Below, piece by piece: positions 23,501 to 34,333 of a DNA stretch of 64,000 bases. Numbering within the stretch: position 1 is the stretch's first letter; each line of letters starts with the position of its first letter. The DNA comes from Anagrus nilaparvatae. Its lineage: Eukaryota; Arthropoda; Insecta; Hymenoptera; Mymaridae. A program made the translations under genes and the position numbers. The DNA lies in the NCBI GenBank assembly GCA_022575985.1, contig JAKSXM010000007.1, forward strand, positions 17,114,501 through 17,178,500, read 5' to 3'. The notes below the pieces were generated by a model. It was not told the origin of the DNA and did no database searches. It saw only the letters and a program-made list of their open reading frames with translations.

Positions 23501-25290
23501 GAATGGCGTATAGTTTCTGCTAAAGTCAATAAAAATATTTCAATATTAACATTGCATAAAAATATTTGAAAGCCCTATTTTTATATATAAAAGAGCATTA
23601 TTCAAAAAAATTTAGAATGAAGTACAGTTTCTGCTAAAGTCAATAATATTATTTCAATACAATCATTGCATAAGAATATTTGAAATTCCAACTTTTGTAT
23701 AAAACAGGACACTAATCGAAAAAAATTTAGAATAGCGTTTAGTTTCTGCTAAAGTCAATAAAAATATTTCTATGCTATCATTGCTTAAAAATATTTTAAG
23801 TTACAACATTTATATAAAACAGGACACTATTAGAAAAAATTTATAATGGCGTACAGTTTCAACTAAAGTTAATAAAAATATTTCAATGCAATCATTGCAT
23901 AAAAATATTTGAAATCCCAACTTTTGTATAAAACTGAACAGAATTCGAAAAACATCCAGATTGACGTATAGTTTCTGCTAAAGTGAATAATATTATTTCA
24001 ATACAATCATTGCATAAGAATATTTGAAATTCCAACTTTTGTATAAAACAGGACACTAATCGAAAAAAATTTAGAATAGCGTTTAGTTTCTGCTAAAGTC
24101 AATAAAAATATTTCAATGCAATCATTGCATAAAAATATTTGAAATCCCAACTTTTGTATAAAACAGTACACTATTAGAAAAAATTTAGAATGGCGTACAG
24201 TTTCAACTAAAGTCAATAAAAATATTTCAATGTTAACATTGCATAAAAATATTTGAAATCCCAATTATTATATATATAAGAGCATTATTCAAAAAAATTT
24301 AGAATGGAGTACAGTTTCTGCTAAAGTCATTAATATTATTTTAATGCAATCATTGCATAAAAATATTTGAAATCCCAATTTTAATTTAAAACAGAGCATT
24401 ATTCAAAAAAATTTAGAATGTAGTACAGTTTCTGCTAAAGTCAATAATAATATTTCAATGCAATCATTGCATAAAAATATTTGAAATTACAACTTTTGTA
24501 TAAAACAGTACACTATTAGAAAAAATTTAGAATGGCGTACAGTTTCAGCTAAAGTCAATAAAAATATTTCAATGCAATCATTGCATAAAAATATTTGAAA
24601 TGCCAATTTTTATGTATATCAGAACATTATTAAAAAAAAAATTAAAATGGCGTATAGTTTCTGCTAAAGTCAATAAAAATATTTCAATGCAATCATTGCA
24701 TAAAAATATTTGAAATTACAACTTTTGTATAAAACAGTACACTATTAGAAAAAATTTAGAATGGCGTACAGTTTCAGCTAAAGTCAATAAAAATATTTTA
24801 ATGCAATCATTGCATAAAAATATTTGAAATTACGTTTTTTATATAAAACAGTACACTAATCGAAAAAAATTTAGAATATCGTTTAGTTTCTGCTAAAGTC
24901 AATAAAAATATTTCCATGCAATCATTGGATAAAAATATTTTAAGTTACAACTTTTATATAAAAAAGGACACTATTAGATAAAAATTTAGAATAATGTATA
25001 CTTTCTGCTAAAGTCAATAATAATATTTCAATGCAATCATTGCATAAAAATATATGAAATTCCAACTTTTGTATAAAACAGGACACTAATCGAAAAAAAT
25101 TTAGAATAGCGTTTAGTTTCTGCTAAAGTCAATAAAAATATTTCAATGCTATCATTGCATAAAAATATTTGAAATTCCAACTTTTATATAAAACGCTATT
25201 ACAAAATTTATAGGACACTATTACAAAAAAATTTAGAATGACGTATAGTTTCTGCTAAAGTCAATAAAAATATTTGAAAATACAATTTTT
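20580..25290. repeat. 115-bp satellite array
   Basis: About 30 units of roughly 115 bp run from 21720 to 25290, with one or two more at 20580-20780 on the other side of the embedded 45-bp array. Each unit has the near-palindrome ATGCAAT-C-ATTGCAT, then 'aaaaatatttgaaat', a variable middle, and 'tagtttctgctaaagtcaat'. Unit subtypes differ mainly in the middle segment (for example ggacactaatcg versus agcattattcaa). Positions of one subtype at 22092, 22783 and 23472 give spacings of 691 and 689, that is six units, which suggests a higher-order repeat. Reading frames inside the array are chance products. Confidence 0.92.
20785..21716. repeat. 45-bp satellite subarray inside the 115-bp array
   Basis: About 21 units of 45 bp carry the same ATGCAATCATTGCAT core followed by 'aaaaatttttgaaattaaa' and 'aaaatattt'. 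The unit equals the 115-bp unit with an internal segment of about 70 bp removed. Because 45 is divisible by three, the minus strand stays open as a 15-residue repeat over long stretches. This is a mechanical effect, not evidence for protein. Two units are shortened near 21011 and 21313. Confidence 0.92.
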
Positions 25291-25740
25291 ACAAATAAAA
25301 AATTCAAAAATATAAAAATACAAAATACAACACACCCGACAATTTATATTTAAATTTTTAGAAGTTTTTCAAATTGTGGACAATCAATATGAGTTTATCT
25401 TTTTAAGTTGTTAACGAAAAAAAAATTAAAGTGGGATTTAATTTCTGTTAAATTCAATACTAATATTTCAATGCTATCATTGCATAAAAACATTTGAAAT
25501 TACAACTTTTATATAAAAAAGGACACTTTTCGAAATAAAATTAAAGTGAGTTATGGTTTCTGCTAAATTAATTACTAAGATTTCAATGCAATTGAAATTA
25601 CAACTTTTCTAAAAATCAGGCTACTATTCGAAAAAAATTGAAAGCGGGGTATATTTTGGGGTATATATCGGCAGTCCTAAGAATAAAAAAAATAAAAATT
25701 TTAACAATTTAATTGTATAGTAAAGTTCATATTTGCTGTT
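25291..25740. repeat. Diverged satellite edge
   Basis: Degenerate 115-bp units continue to about 25660 ('tttctgctaaa' at 25558, 'aatgctatcattgcataaaa' at 25470). The array therefore decays on this side, before the GGTTCCTC element copy d. Confidence 0.6.
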
Positions 25741-26032
25741 TACGATATGAAAATACTACAAAAATTTACTCGCATGGAAAAAAATGAGGTAAAAAAGTAA
25801 CTAGAGATTTTTTGGTGAAAAAAATTTTATAAAAAAAATAGGCCTTAATGTCATACTGGAAATATCATCGGTGACAGTGCTACATACATACATACATACA
25901 CTCACACACACACATGCAAACTTTTTTTTAAAACTTGTTTTTTTAGCATCCTGAGGTCTCAAAACGTGCGTATATGTCAAAAATTTAGAAATAAAAATTT
26001 TACCTAAAACAATGGGTCCTCTATGAGGAACC
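25741..26032 (+). mobile_element. GGTTCCTC repeat family, copy d (short)
   Basis: Only the right part of the family is present: 'ttggtgaaaaaaatttta', an AC-type microsatellite at 25880-25917, 'ttagcatcctgaggtctcaa', and the terminal palindrome GGTCCTC-TAT-GAGGAACC ending near 26032. It sits between two different satellites. Confidence 0.65.
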
Positions 26033-26035
26033 AAA

Positions 26036-26830
26036 ATCATAAATATTTCACTCTAGAGTAAAATTAATATTGATTCTCTGCAATATAAAAAACAGCAAAA
26101 ATTTCAATCTATATTTTTAGTTGTTTTATATAGGAAAAAACTCAAAAATTTAACCATATATAGAGTATAATGGATATCGGCTGTCCTATTTATGAAAAAA
26201 AGTTTATAAAAAATATTATAAAAGTTTCACTCGATAGTAAAATTCATATTGATTGTCTACAATATGAAAAAACTGAAAAAATTTCAATCTATATTGTTGA
26301 CTGTTTTATATATGAAAAACCCTAAAAAATTTCACTATAGAGTAAAATGGATATCTTCTGTCCTATTTATGAACAAAAAAAAATCATAAATATTTCACTC
26401 TAGAGTAAAATTCATATTGATTATACAATATAAAAAAACAGCAAAAATTTCAATTTATATTGTTTTATATATGGAAAACACCAAAAATTTTACCATAGAG
26501 TAAAATGGATATCGGCTATACTATTTATGAAAAAACATAAAATTATAAAAATTTCACTCAATAGTAAAATTTATATTGGCTGTCTACATTGTGAAAAAAA
26601 TTCAAAATTTTCAATCTATATTGTTGGCTGTTTTATTTATGAAAAACCTAAAAAAAATTTCCCCATAGAGTGAAATGGATTTCGCCTGTCCTATTTATGA
26701 ACAATAAAAAATTATGAAAATTTCATTCTACAGTCATATTCATATTGATTGTCTACAATATCAGTTGTGATGTATATAAAAATTGAAAATATTCAAATAT
26801 TCATTGTCTACAATATGAAAAAAACTGCAA
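26036..26830. repeat. Tandem repeat, about 160-178 bp unit, five copies
   Basis: 'tttcactctagagtaaaatt' or variants recur at about 26048, 26226, 26393, 26552 and 26727. Each is followed by 'attgattgtctacaatatga', then 'tcaatctatattgttg', 'gagtaaaatggatatcggct' and 'gtcctatttatgaa'. Units are diverged. It is unrelated in sequence to the 115-bp satellite. Confidence 0.75.
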
Positions 26831-27163
26831 ATTTTGTTAAAAAAACTGCATATTACTATATTTTATTTTCAATTGTTATTTATTATCAATAATTATTTAT
26901 GTTATAAAATATATCTCATTAGTTATAAATATTTATAAATAATCATGTAACTTTTTCTTAATATGTATTATAAAATTTTTTTGTTAATTTTAGAAGTATA
27001 AAATTAATTCTGTTCTCATTCATTTTTAAATAAAATTAAATTGCATTTTAATCACGTATGATTAAATTTATTATAATTAACTACATATGATCAAAATATA
27101 AAAAAATTAATGCACAAGAGTTTTTATTTGGTTAAGCCGAGCATCGCGAGGCCAATCAGCTAG
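26831..27163 (+). mobile_element. 3' end of a second Helitron family
   Basis: At 27134-27163 the sequence reads AAGCCGAGCATCGCGAGGC, a few bases, then CAGCTAG followed by T. GC-rich hairpin-forming sequence about ten bases before CTAG|T, and insertion next to T, are the Helitron 3' rule. The hairpin differs from that of the family at 8403 and 39280. Upstream DNA is AT-rich, the 5' end is unknown, and no coding is visible. Confidence 0.6.
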
Positions 27164-27292
27164 TATTTTTATTAAATTAATATGAACACTAAAAGTGCTG
27201 TTAGTTTTTATTACCTATTTTAATTTCATGAATAACACATAACAATATTTGAATGAAATCGACCAATTTAGGCTAAACATCAAAGTACCATG

Positions 27293-28242
27293 TACACGGA
27301 AAAAAATTCTAAGTTGTATTGACAAATAACTTTGTTGAAATATGCCAACAAAGTATTTGTTGAATTGTCATATATGATTAGTTGATTCAAACAGAGTGAA
27401 AATTTCGTTTAAAAAAAATTATTTTTTTATTATTTTTTTTAATTATTTTTTTTTATAATTATTTTTTTATATTTATTTAGGTACTTATATATTTATTAAT
27501 TAAAAATCTGTTTTAAGAAACCGAAGAAAAAATTTTTGATCCTACTGGTATTGAACCCGGGACCACGGCTTCCAAAGCAGCGACATTACCCATTCTGCTA
27601 ACATGACACTTGGATTTAATAAAAAAATTTTAAGTACTACATGTTACAGATAATAATTTTCGAAATTATATGCAGAGTAAATTATACATACCCAGCGAAA
27701 TGCATATTTAAAAATAATAGTTAACACTATCATAAATAATTTTTAGGAAATCCCATTTCTTTATTATAATAATAATGAATAATAATATAAGCAAAAGTAA
27801 ATTATGCATACCCGCAGTGAAATTTATATTTAAAAATAATACTTAAAACTATCATTAAAAATTTTTAGGAAATTCCATTTCTTTATAATATAAACAAAAG
27901 CGCGCTGCTGAAGAACATGTGAGAGAAGAGAAGAACATAAAAGGATAGAAAGAGAAAGAATGAATAAATATTTTAATATAAAAGAAAAAGCATTGACCTA
28001 ACTATTAAAATTATCATACTAATGTTGTAGGTTGTTGGTTTATCTAACACTATGTTGATTCAACAAAGATTTAACTGGTTAATTTAACGATTTTAATTTT
28101 GCTTGAATCAACAAAGTATTTGTTGGTCTAATATTTTTATTTGACAATTTAACGTTTAATCTTTCCATTCAACAACTTAAAGAACTAATCTTATTTCAGC
28201 TACGTAATGCGTTTAGTTTGTCTAATATTTTTTTTACGTGTA
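27293..28242. mobile_element. TA-flanked CACGG element (Tc1/mariner-like MITE) with tRNA-like insert
   Basis: The ends are TACACGGAAAAAAA on the left and its near complement (TTTTTTTACGTGTA) on the right. This gives an element of about 946 bp flanked by TA. The subterminal parts share words around 'ttgttgaa' and 'aacaaagtatttgttg'. The interior carries the tRNA-like segment at 27543-27610. TA flanks and the CAC(G/T)G start point to Tc1/mariner-type mobilisation by inference. No transposase is present. Confidence 0.6.
27543..27610 (-). ncRNA. tRNA-like sequence with pol III A and B boxes
   Basis: On the minus strand, TAGCAGAATGG fits the A-box consensus TRGYnnARnnGG and GGTTCAATACC fits the B box with one mismatch. 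The spacing suits a tRNA. The central 'gctgctttggaagc' could be an anticodon arm, but the 5' and 3' ends do not pair into a good acceptor stem. It is more likely a tRNA pseudogene or the head of a tRNA-derived SINE than a working tRNA. Confidence 0.45.
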
Positions 28243-28271
28243 ATCATGTAATCATGGGCTAATAATGGCTC

Positions 28272-28685
28272 TAAAAGGGTGACAACTATATCATGAGCGC
28301 TGTTTGATAGGCTATAATTTTGGTTGGAATTGAAAATCCTGATTGCTTAGCGTTCAGGAAAATTCTGATTGCTAAGCATTCAGAAAAATCATGATTGCTT
28401 AGCACTCAGAAAAACCTTAATTGTTCAGCGTCCAGGATAATCCTGATTGCTTAGCTTCCAGGAAATCCCTGGTTGCTTAGCATTCAGGAAATATTGATTT
28501 TCTAAAAAAAAAAGCTGCGGAAATTGAGATATAGCGATGTTTTCGAAAACGCAGTTTCCCATTTTCCCGAGTTTTCATTTCTACAACCCTACTGACGATT
28601 CATGACAAGTTTCGTCAAAAAATATTAATTCCAACCAAAATTATAGCCTATCAAATAGCGCTCATGATATAATTGTCACAGGTTA
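28272..28685. mobile_element. MITE with 50-bp TIRs and an internal 28-bp minisatellite
   Basis: Left end 28272-28330 and right end 28622-28685 are inverted copies, sharing 'tatcatgagcgct', 'gataggctataatttt' and 'ggttggaatt'. Between them lie six imperfect units of 26-31 bases of the type 'ctgattgcttagcattcagg' (28342-28495). Confidence 0.75.
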
Positions 28686-28913
28686 TAAGGTTTCTAAATA
28701 GATCTATTGGATTCTCTATTTGAATCATGATACTTGTTTCATAAAAAAATAATAGATTCCCATCAATTTTATTCATATATAATAGATTCTTTTTCGAATA
28801 TGCGTTAAAAAAAGAAAGAAAAAAACGCTGCCAAGTAATTGGCACTATGGTTCCTCATTAGCAATAATAAAATGTTGTCAATGTTCTATTTTACCTAATA
28901 AAAAATTAAAATA

Positions 28914-29832
28914 TTAGGGGCTATCCATATATTACGTAAGACAATTTTCGGTGTTTTTTTACCCCCCCCTCTCCCCTTTGTAAGAAAAAATAAGAATTTC
29001 ACCTACCCCCCTCCCCCCTTTGTAAGATCTTACTCATTTATCATAAAGTTTTTTTTAACCATTCAGTAATTTCCCCTCAAACTTTTAATCAGACTTGGGA
29101 CTGTTAATACAAATTTATGTATTAGTGTTTTAGGCCCTCTCTACACCAGCAAATAATCATTTATATGTGCTAATCATTTATATGTGTAGAGAGGGCCTTA
29201 AAAATTACTGATTGTTTTTTTTTATAATTTTTTAAAAATATTTTTAATTATAATCTCCGAACCACTTTTAGAATCTATTGGATATTTTAAATCTAGAATC
29301 TTAATTTAAACTAAAATTAAATAATTCATAAAATTTTATATATTTATTTAACTTATTCAAAAAAAAATTTTTCTTTTTATTCGGTTAAATTCATAGATAC
29401 AAGAGTTCTCCTGTATCTATGGTTAAATCTTAATCTCTTAAATATACTCATAATAGGATTCGTTTATTTTTATAATCTGAAAGGTAATTTTAAAATTTTA
29501 TAAGCTTGTATCTTCAGACAATAGAATATTATTTTAAATCTTAATTTTTAACCACCCTTGTCTATTTTAAAGTAATACCTATTGTTAAAATTATTTTTAA
29601 ATAACGTTTCTTAATATTTTAAAGGTCATTATACTGCAATTGGCGCCAAAGGTGTCTGGCATATTTTTGGAAAAAGCCAACGGATTAAATTTTAAATTAA
29701 ATAAAAAAAATAATATAATATTCTTACGTAAGATATTTTCAAACCCCGTACCCTCCTAAGTAAGAAAAAATAAGAAAATCGTAACCCCCCCTCCCCCTTT
29801 TTTGCCTTACGTAATATATGGATAGCCCCTTA
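28914..29832. mobile_element. PIF/Harbinger-like MITE with TTA TSD
   Basis: TIRs GGGGCTATCCATATATTACG (28917) and its complement (ending 29829) bound a 913-bp element flanked by TTA on both sides. A 3-bp TWA duplication is typical of PIF/Harbinger, and this terminus resembles known non-autonomous members. Subterminal poly-C blocks with 'taagaaaaaataag' occur inverted at both ends. There is no transposase. A 65-bp MITE is nested at 29133-29197. Confidence 0.78.
29130..29200. mobile_element. 65-bp micro-MITE with TTA TSD
   Basis: GGCCCTCTCTACAC at 29133 and its complement GTGTAGAGAGGGCC ending at 29197 enclose only about 37 bases, mostly two copies of 'aatcatttatatgtg'. TTA flanks both sides. 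It is a nearly minimal TIR element inside another TTA-flanked element. Confidence 0.75.
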
Positions 29833-30975
29833 GAATAATTGTGCCAAATATTCTAAATTTAATAAAGAAAGTGGATAAACTTTCCCCTGATACCCAAAAA
29901 ATTTTCAAAACTCATAATTCCAGGGATTTATACTTTCAGAGAAATAAAATAGGCACTACGTCAATAAAAAGATAATATTTTTTTAACTTTTTAATGTAAA
30001 AAATTTTGAAGAAAAAAAATTTCGAAAAATTACGTATCAGATGGAGGAATCCTTTAAAAACGATAATTCTAGATATTCGTACTTTTATAGGAAGAAATTA
30101 AGTACTAAGTCCTAAAGAAAAAAAAATTATTGTTTTTTTCTAATTTTTTTATGTAAAAAATTTTAAAAGAAAATTTTGAAAAAAAATTAGGTATCAGATT
30201 GATGATATCCAGTTAAAAAGATAATTCTACATATTAGTACTTTCATGGAAAAAAATGAGGTACTACGTCCAAAAAGAAAAAAAATTATGCTATTTTTTTA
30301 ATTATTTTATGTAAAAAATTTAGAAAAAAAAATTTCGAAAAATTACGTATCAAATGGAGAAATCCTTTACAAACGATAATTCTAGATATTCGTACTTTCA
30401 TAGGAAAAAATTAATTATTACGCCCTATAATAAAAAAAATTTTGGCGTTTTTTGTATTTTTTGGCGACAAAAATTTTGAGAAACAAATTTTAAAAAAATT
30501 AAGTATTAGGTACAAAAAATTACTATAAACGATATTTCTAAAACTAGTACTTCCATGGAAATAAATTAGGTACTACGTCCAAAAAGAAAAAAAAAATTGG
30601 TATTTTTTGTATTTTCTGTGAAAAAAATTTTAGGAAAAAAATTTTCAGAAAATTAAGTTGGGATTCAAGATATCATGTGAAAATCATACTTTCAAATATA
30701 AGTACTTTCATGGAAATAAATGAGGTATTACATCCAAGTTAAAAAAAAAAAAAGTACCTCGAGCTTTTTTGGTGAAAAAATTTTTGAAAAAAAAATTAGG
30801 TCTTAATTCCATAATGTTTGTGAAATATCAGCGATTACATACGTACGTACAAACACACACACACACACACATGCAGACTTTTTTTAAAAACCGATTTTTT
30901 AGCTTCCTGGGGTCCCAAAACGTGCTTATATGCCAAAAAATCAGAAAACAAAATTTGACCTAACACAATTGCTCA

Positions 30976-33109
30976 TTATCGTTTTTTTTGCAAAAGTGAC
31001 GTACAGCACATTTTCAACTACCAGATGCATTAATTAAAAAAAATTTTTTTTTTTTAATTTTTAATTTCAATAAGTTTTTGATGGTACACCATAAAAATCA
31101 ACATAATTTAATGTTTTAACTAGTATAAAACATAAAAATATAGCAAAAAAGCCTTTACCATTCCCTGTCACAAAGGAGATTCCTATACTTTGAGTGTCTC
31201 TCACTCACACCTATCAATTAATTTTCAAAAATTTTTATTTGGGGATTACTTGCTATATCATAAGGTTAAACTTTTTCCATACAGAAAAAATTTAAACTTA
31301 CTTTTCCTAATTATTACAAGGATGAGAAGGTGTGTCACACGATTTTACAAAATGTGTACGTAAAACGTATTTTATTTATATTAAATTTGATTTCTCTTCA
31401 TAAAAACATTTTTAAAACCTCTAAATCGCATAAATGACAACTTAAATACATAAAAAATAAATTCTCACATCGAGAGCACTTTAAGAGGTCGTTAAATAGG
31501 AAAACAAAATCAGTTTAAGTTCAGAAATCACGAAGGGACAAAAACAAAAGCCTTTACCGTACCCCCGTGGATCTCCGATTAAGAAGCGTTGTAATTAAAA
31601 TATAAAAAACTTAGCAAGTTTCAATCATAAAAATACTTTACTTTCCAAACGGAAAAGTTTTTTTGTTCCTTTGTCTACGAATTATTTTGATTTTTCTATA
31701 AAAAAGCCTTTATCGTTCCTGCCTTTACCGTTCCTCATTTTTGTTAAAATTATTAAATATTTTTAAAATTTAACTCCAGAACTCGCATTTTTAGTAAGAA
31801 TTATTCAAAATATATGTTATTGTTCTTTAAAACACATAAAGCCTAGAAAAATTTATATATTAAGGCCGTATGTAACGATTTTGGTTTTTAATGGTTTTAA
31901 GCGGTTTTTACCTTATAATTATCAAAAAACGTAATAAATTGATGTAAAAGGTTCGTTATGGTGATTTTTATGCAATACTGAATAACTATTGGTGAAAAAA
32001 GTCTAAAAAGCCTTGTTTGGACTTTAAAAAAGGAATTTTTTATTTTTATTTTTTGAAAGTTATTTTTTCAAAAAAAATGAAAACGAGCCATATATTATAG
32101 AAATATATTTTTTTGATTTTTGTATACAATTTGTACATACTTAACTCCAATTATATTTGAATATTTGAATTTTACGGAAAACGATAATTAAAAACCTTTT
32201 TATCTGCATTTTTATTACCGACAACTTACGTTACTTGCAATTTTGCAATTTTATAAAGTTGCGTCTTTTCTTTTTATTGTATGCTAATTATTTTTTAATT
32301 AATTTAATGACATTATTTATTACTCACATAATAGGTAAATTGAATTTATTTAATTATATATAGAATTATAAAAAAATTTATTTAGTTTTATAAACTTCAA
32401 TATCCCGGGGAATTATAAAAATGATATGTACAGATCAAATGGAGTCTGAGTACCCAGATTTGATCAGGTATGGATTTTGGCATAATTTGGTCATATCTTC
32501 TTATATCTAAACATATACATTTTTCAAAAAAATAAAAAAAAAAAAATAGCTGGCACATGAATCGAACCCGAATTTTCAGATTACTAGATCTCTAACGTTA
32601 CCGCTAGACCACCACGGCTTCGTTGTTAGTACTACATTATTTTTGTATAGGTACAACATATTATTTTTTATTTACACCAAGTTAAATAAATAAATTATGC
32701 ATAAATTTTTTGGTATTCAAATACTTAAAAAAGGAAATTTCTACATTACCTGGAGGTTTTTGAGGTTCTCGACCTTTGTGTAATAATATTCACATAATTA
32801 TAGTTTTTTTCATATCAGAATTTATAAATTTTATTTATCAAGGTAAGAATAAATTAAAAAAATGAAATTCAAAAACATTTTTTTTTATTTTGTAGTAAAA
32901 ATTATAAAGTTTAGTTTTCAAATATTTCATTGTTTATTTAGTTTACAATAATTTACACTCATATTAATAAAGTTTTTCGCTTGAATCTTTGTTTAAAAAT
33001 AACTTTTTTTTTTATACGTTTTTGATTTGTAAGTAATTTTCACAAACAACTTTTCAAAAGATTTGAATCAGATTAGAGGAAAGGTGATCAACTGGTTGAT
33101 GCTATAAAA
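30976..33109. other. AT-rich stretch upstream of F-box/LRR gene A
   Basis: No gene is supported. The phrase 'gcctttaccgttcc' or close variants recurs at about 31153, 31551, 31706 and 31721, so an old short dispersed repeat may be present. A tRNA-like relic is at 32549-32618. Promoter signals for gene A could not be picked out. Confidence 0.5.
32549..32618 (-). ncRNA. tRNA-like relic with pol III boxes
   Basis: On the minus strand, TGGTCTAGCGG matches the A box and GGTTCGATTCA nearly matches the B box. The acceptor and T stems do not pair well. A tRNA pseudogene or SINE head is the likeliest reading. It lies about 500 bases upstream of F-box/LRR gene A. Confidence 0.45.
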
Positions 33110-33920
33110 ATGAGTTTAAAAGGTAAACATAAAAATCATTTACAGTGATTTTAGTAGAGTAAAATTAAAAAATAAAACAATTTTTATTAAAACAAGATGC
33201 AGCGAACTTGGAATCGCAGCCTACTGTTGATAATAAAAATGACATTCATAATTTAAAATATGACGGTTTAATCCACGTTTTTCAATTTTTATCAATCAGA
33301 GACAGACTTGCTATAGGTCTAGTACGTAAAAGATGGAACCAAGTAAGCTGTGATTTGTGGAGAAAACTAGAAAGTTTGAAAATAGATTATGCTTTTAGTG
33401 AAAAATACTTAATTGAATCTGGAAACTTAGAATCAAAAACTAAATTTGTCATGGCTGTTGTCAGAAATTGTGGTATTTATTTGAATGAATTAATTATTGA
33501 TTTTCTCGACCCTTTTTATATAGATTTTACTCGATTATTCAAAGAAATTTCTAAAAACTGTACTGATATAACAGATTTAAAACTAATTGATAATGTAAAA
33601 ATTTAACGTATTTAAAAATCAAAGATCATAGATTTACTGATAAAGGAATTGATAGTATTGGAACTCTTGTAAATCTTGCTGAGTTATATTTTGTTAGAGA
33701 TAATATTTGTAATTATATGTTAATAGATTTAATAAGAAAATTAAAAAATATTATAAAAATTGATGTTGGAAAATGTTGTCAAATAAGTAATGAATTAATA
33801 CAAACTGCGAGTGAATTGAAAAACCATTGTAAAGATAATCATATTTTAAAAATAATTTATTCTGACCATTCTAGTATTAATGAAGAGCATTTAAAAAATT
33901 TATCGCCATTAATAAAATAA
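33110..33920 (+). pseudogene. F-box/LRR gene A, short and frameshifted
   Basis: Exon 1 is 33110-33122 (ATG plus 13 coding bases, donor GTAAAC). The 74-base intron ends in AG at 33196 and exon 2 continues in phase 1 to 33920. The N-terminal part carries an F-box, LIHVFQFLSIRDRLAIGLV followed by a KRW...V...LW motif. This would recruit Skp1 in an SCF ubiquitin ligase. RNI-type LRR sequence follows. A stop at 33604-33606 cuts the protein, but one base shift in an A/T run near 33596 lets an LRR frame continue to 33920 (KDNHILKI near the end). Even joined it would be near 240 residues, about half of gene B, so central LRRs are missing. It could be a recent pseudogene, or an assembly error could explain the shift. 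Confidence 0.75.
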
Positions 33921-34036
33921 GTAAAAAATTTTTATGATTTAGATTCTGAATTTTAGATTCTAAATTTTATTTTTAGATTCTAAAATAAAATAAATTTATA
34001 GGTATATTGATTTTTAAAAAAATTTAAATTAATATG

Positions 34037-34331
34037 TACACTGTAAAAAGTAACTTCCTTATATTAACAAAAAAATTAGAACATTTTCGAAAAATTAGTA
34101 AATTTTCGAAAAAAATTGTAAATATTCGAAAAAAATCGTAAATTTACTAAATTTAAAATATTAACAAAAAATTCGAGTATTCTCGATTTTTTTTTTTATG
34201 GATTCGCAAGAAAAGTTAATAATTTACAATTTTTTTTCTCGAAAATTTACAAAAAATAGTTTTAAATTTATGAAAAATAATTGTGAATTTACAACTTTTT
34301 TCTTATTTCGTAAGTTACTTTTTACAGTGTA
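34037..34331. mobile_element. Palindromic Tc1/mariner-like MITE, CACTG ends, TA flanks
   Basis: CACTGTAAAAAGTAACTT at 34039 and its complement ending at 34329 are perfect 18-bp TIRs, flanked by TA. The interior is itself largely self-complementary, with repeated 'gtaaatttacga'-like and 'attttcgaaaa' words. It lies a few bases from the Helitron end at 34334. A reverse, decayed relative is at 2558-2680. Confidence 0.8.
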
Positions 34332-34333
34332 TA

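Larger units (their letters stand above)
28827..30975 (+). mobile_element. GGTTCCTC repeat family, copy e, split by a Harbinger-like MITE
   Basis: The left end is GCTGCCAAGTAATTGGC, ACTAT, GGTTCCTC (28827-28856). After the inserted element (28917-29829) the body resumes with six or so diverged units ('tagtactttcatgg' variants, 'aggtactacgtcc'), an AC microsatellite (30850-30873) and 'ttagcttcctggggtcccaa'. The terminal palindrome is degraded. Confidence 0.65.

Noticed and set aside
20580..25290. CRISPR-like regular repeats
   Set aside because: Units are head-to-tail satellites without unique spacers, in a eukaryotic genome.
32549..32618. Functional tRNA gene
   Set aside because: The pol III boxes are good but the acceptor and T stems do not pair, so it is listed only as a tRNA-like relic.
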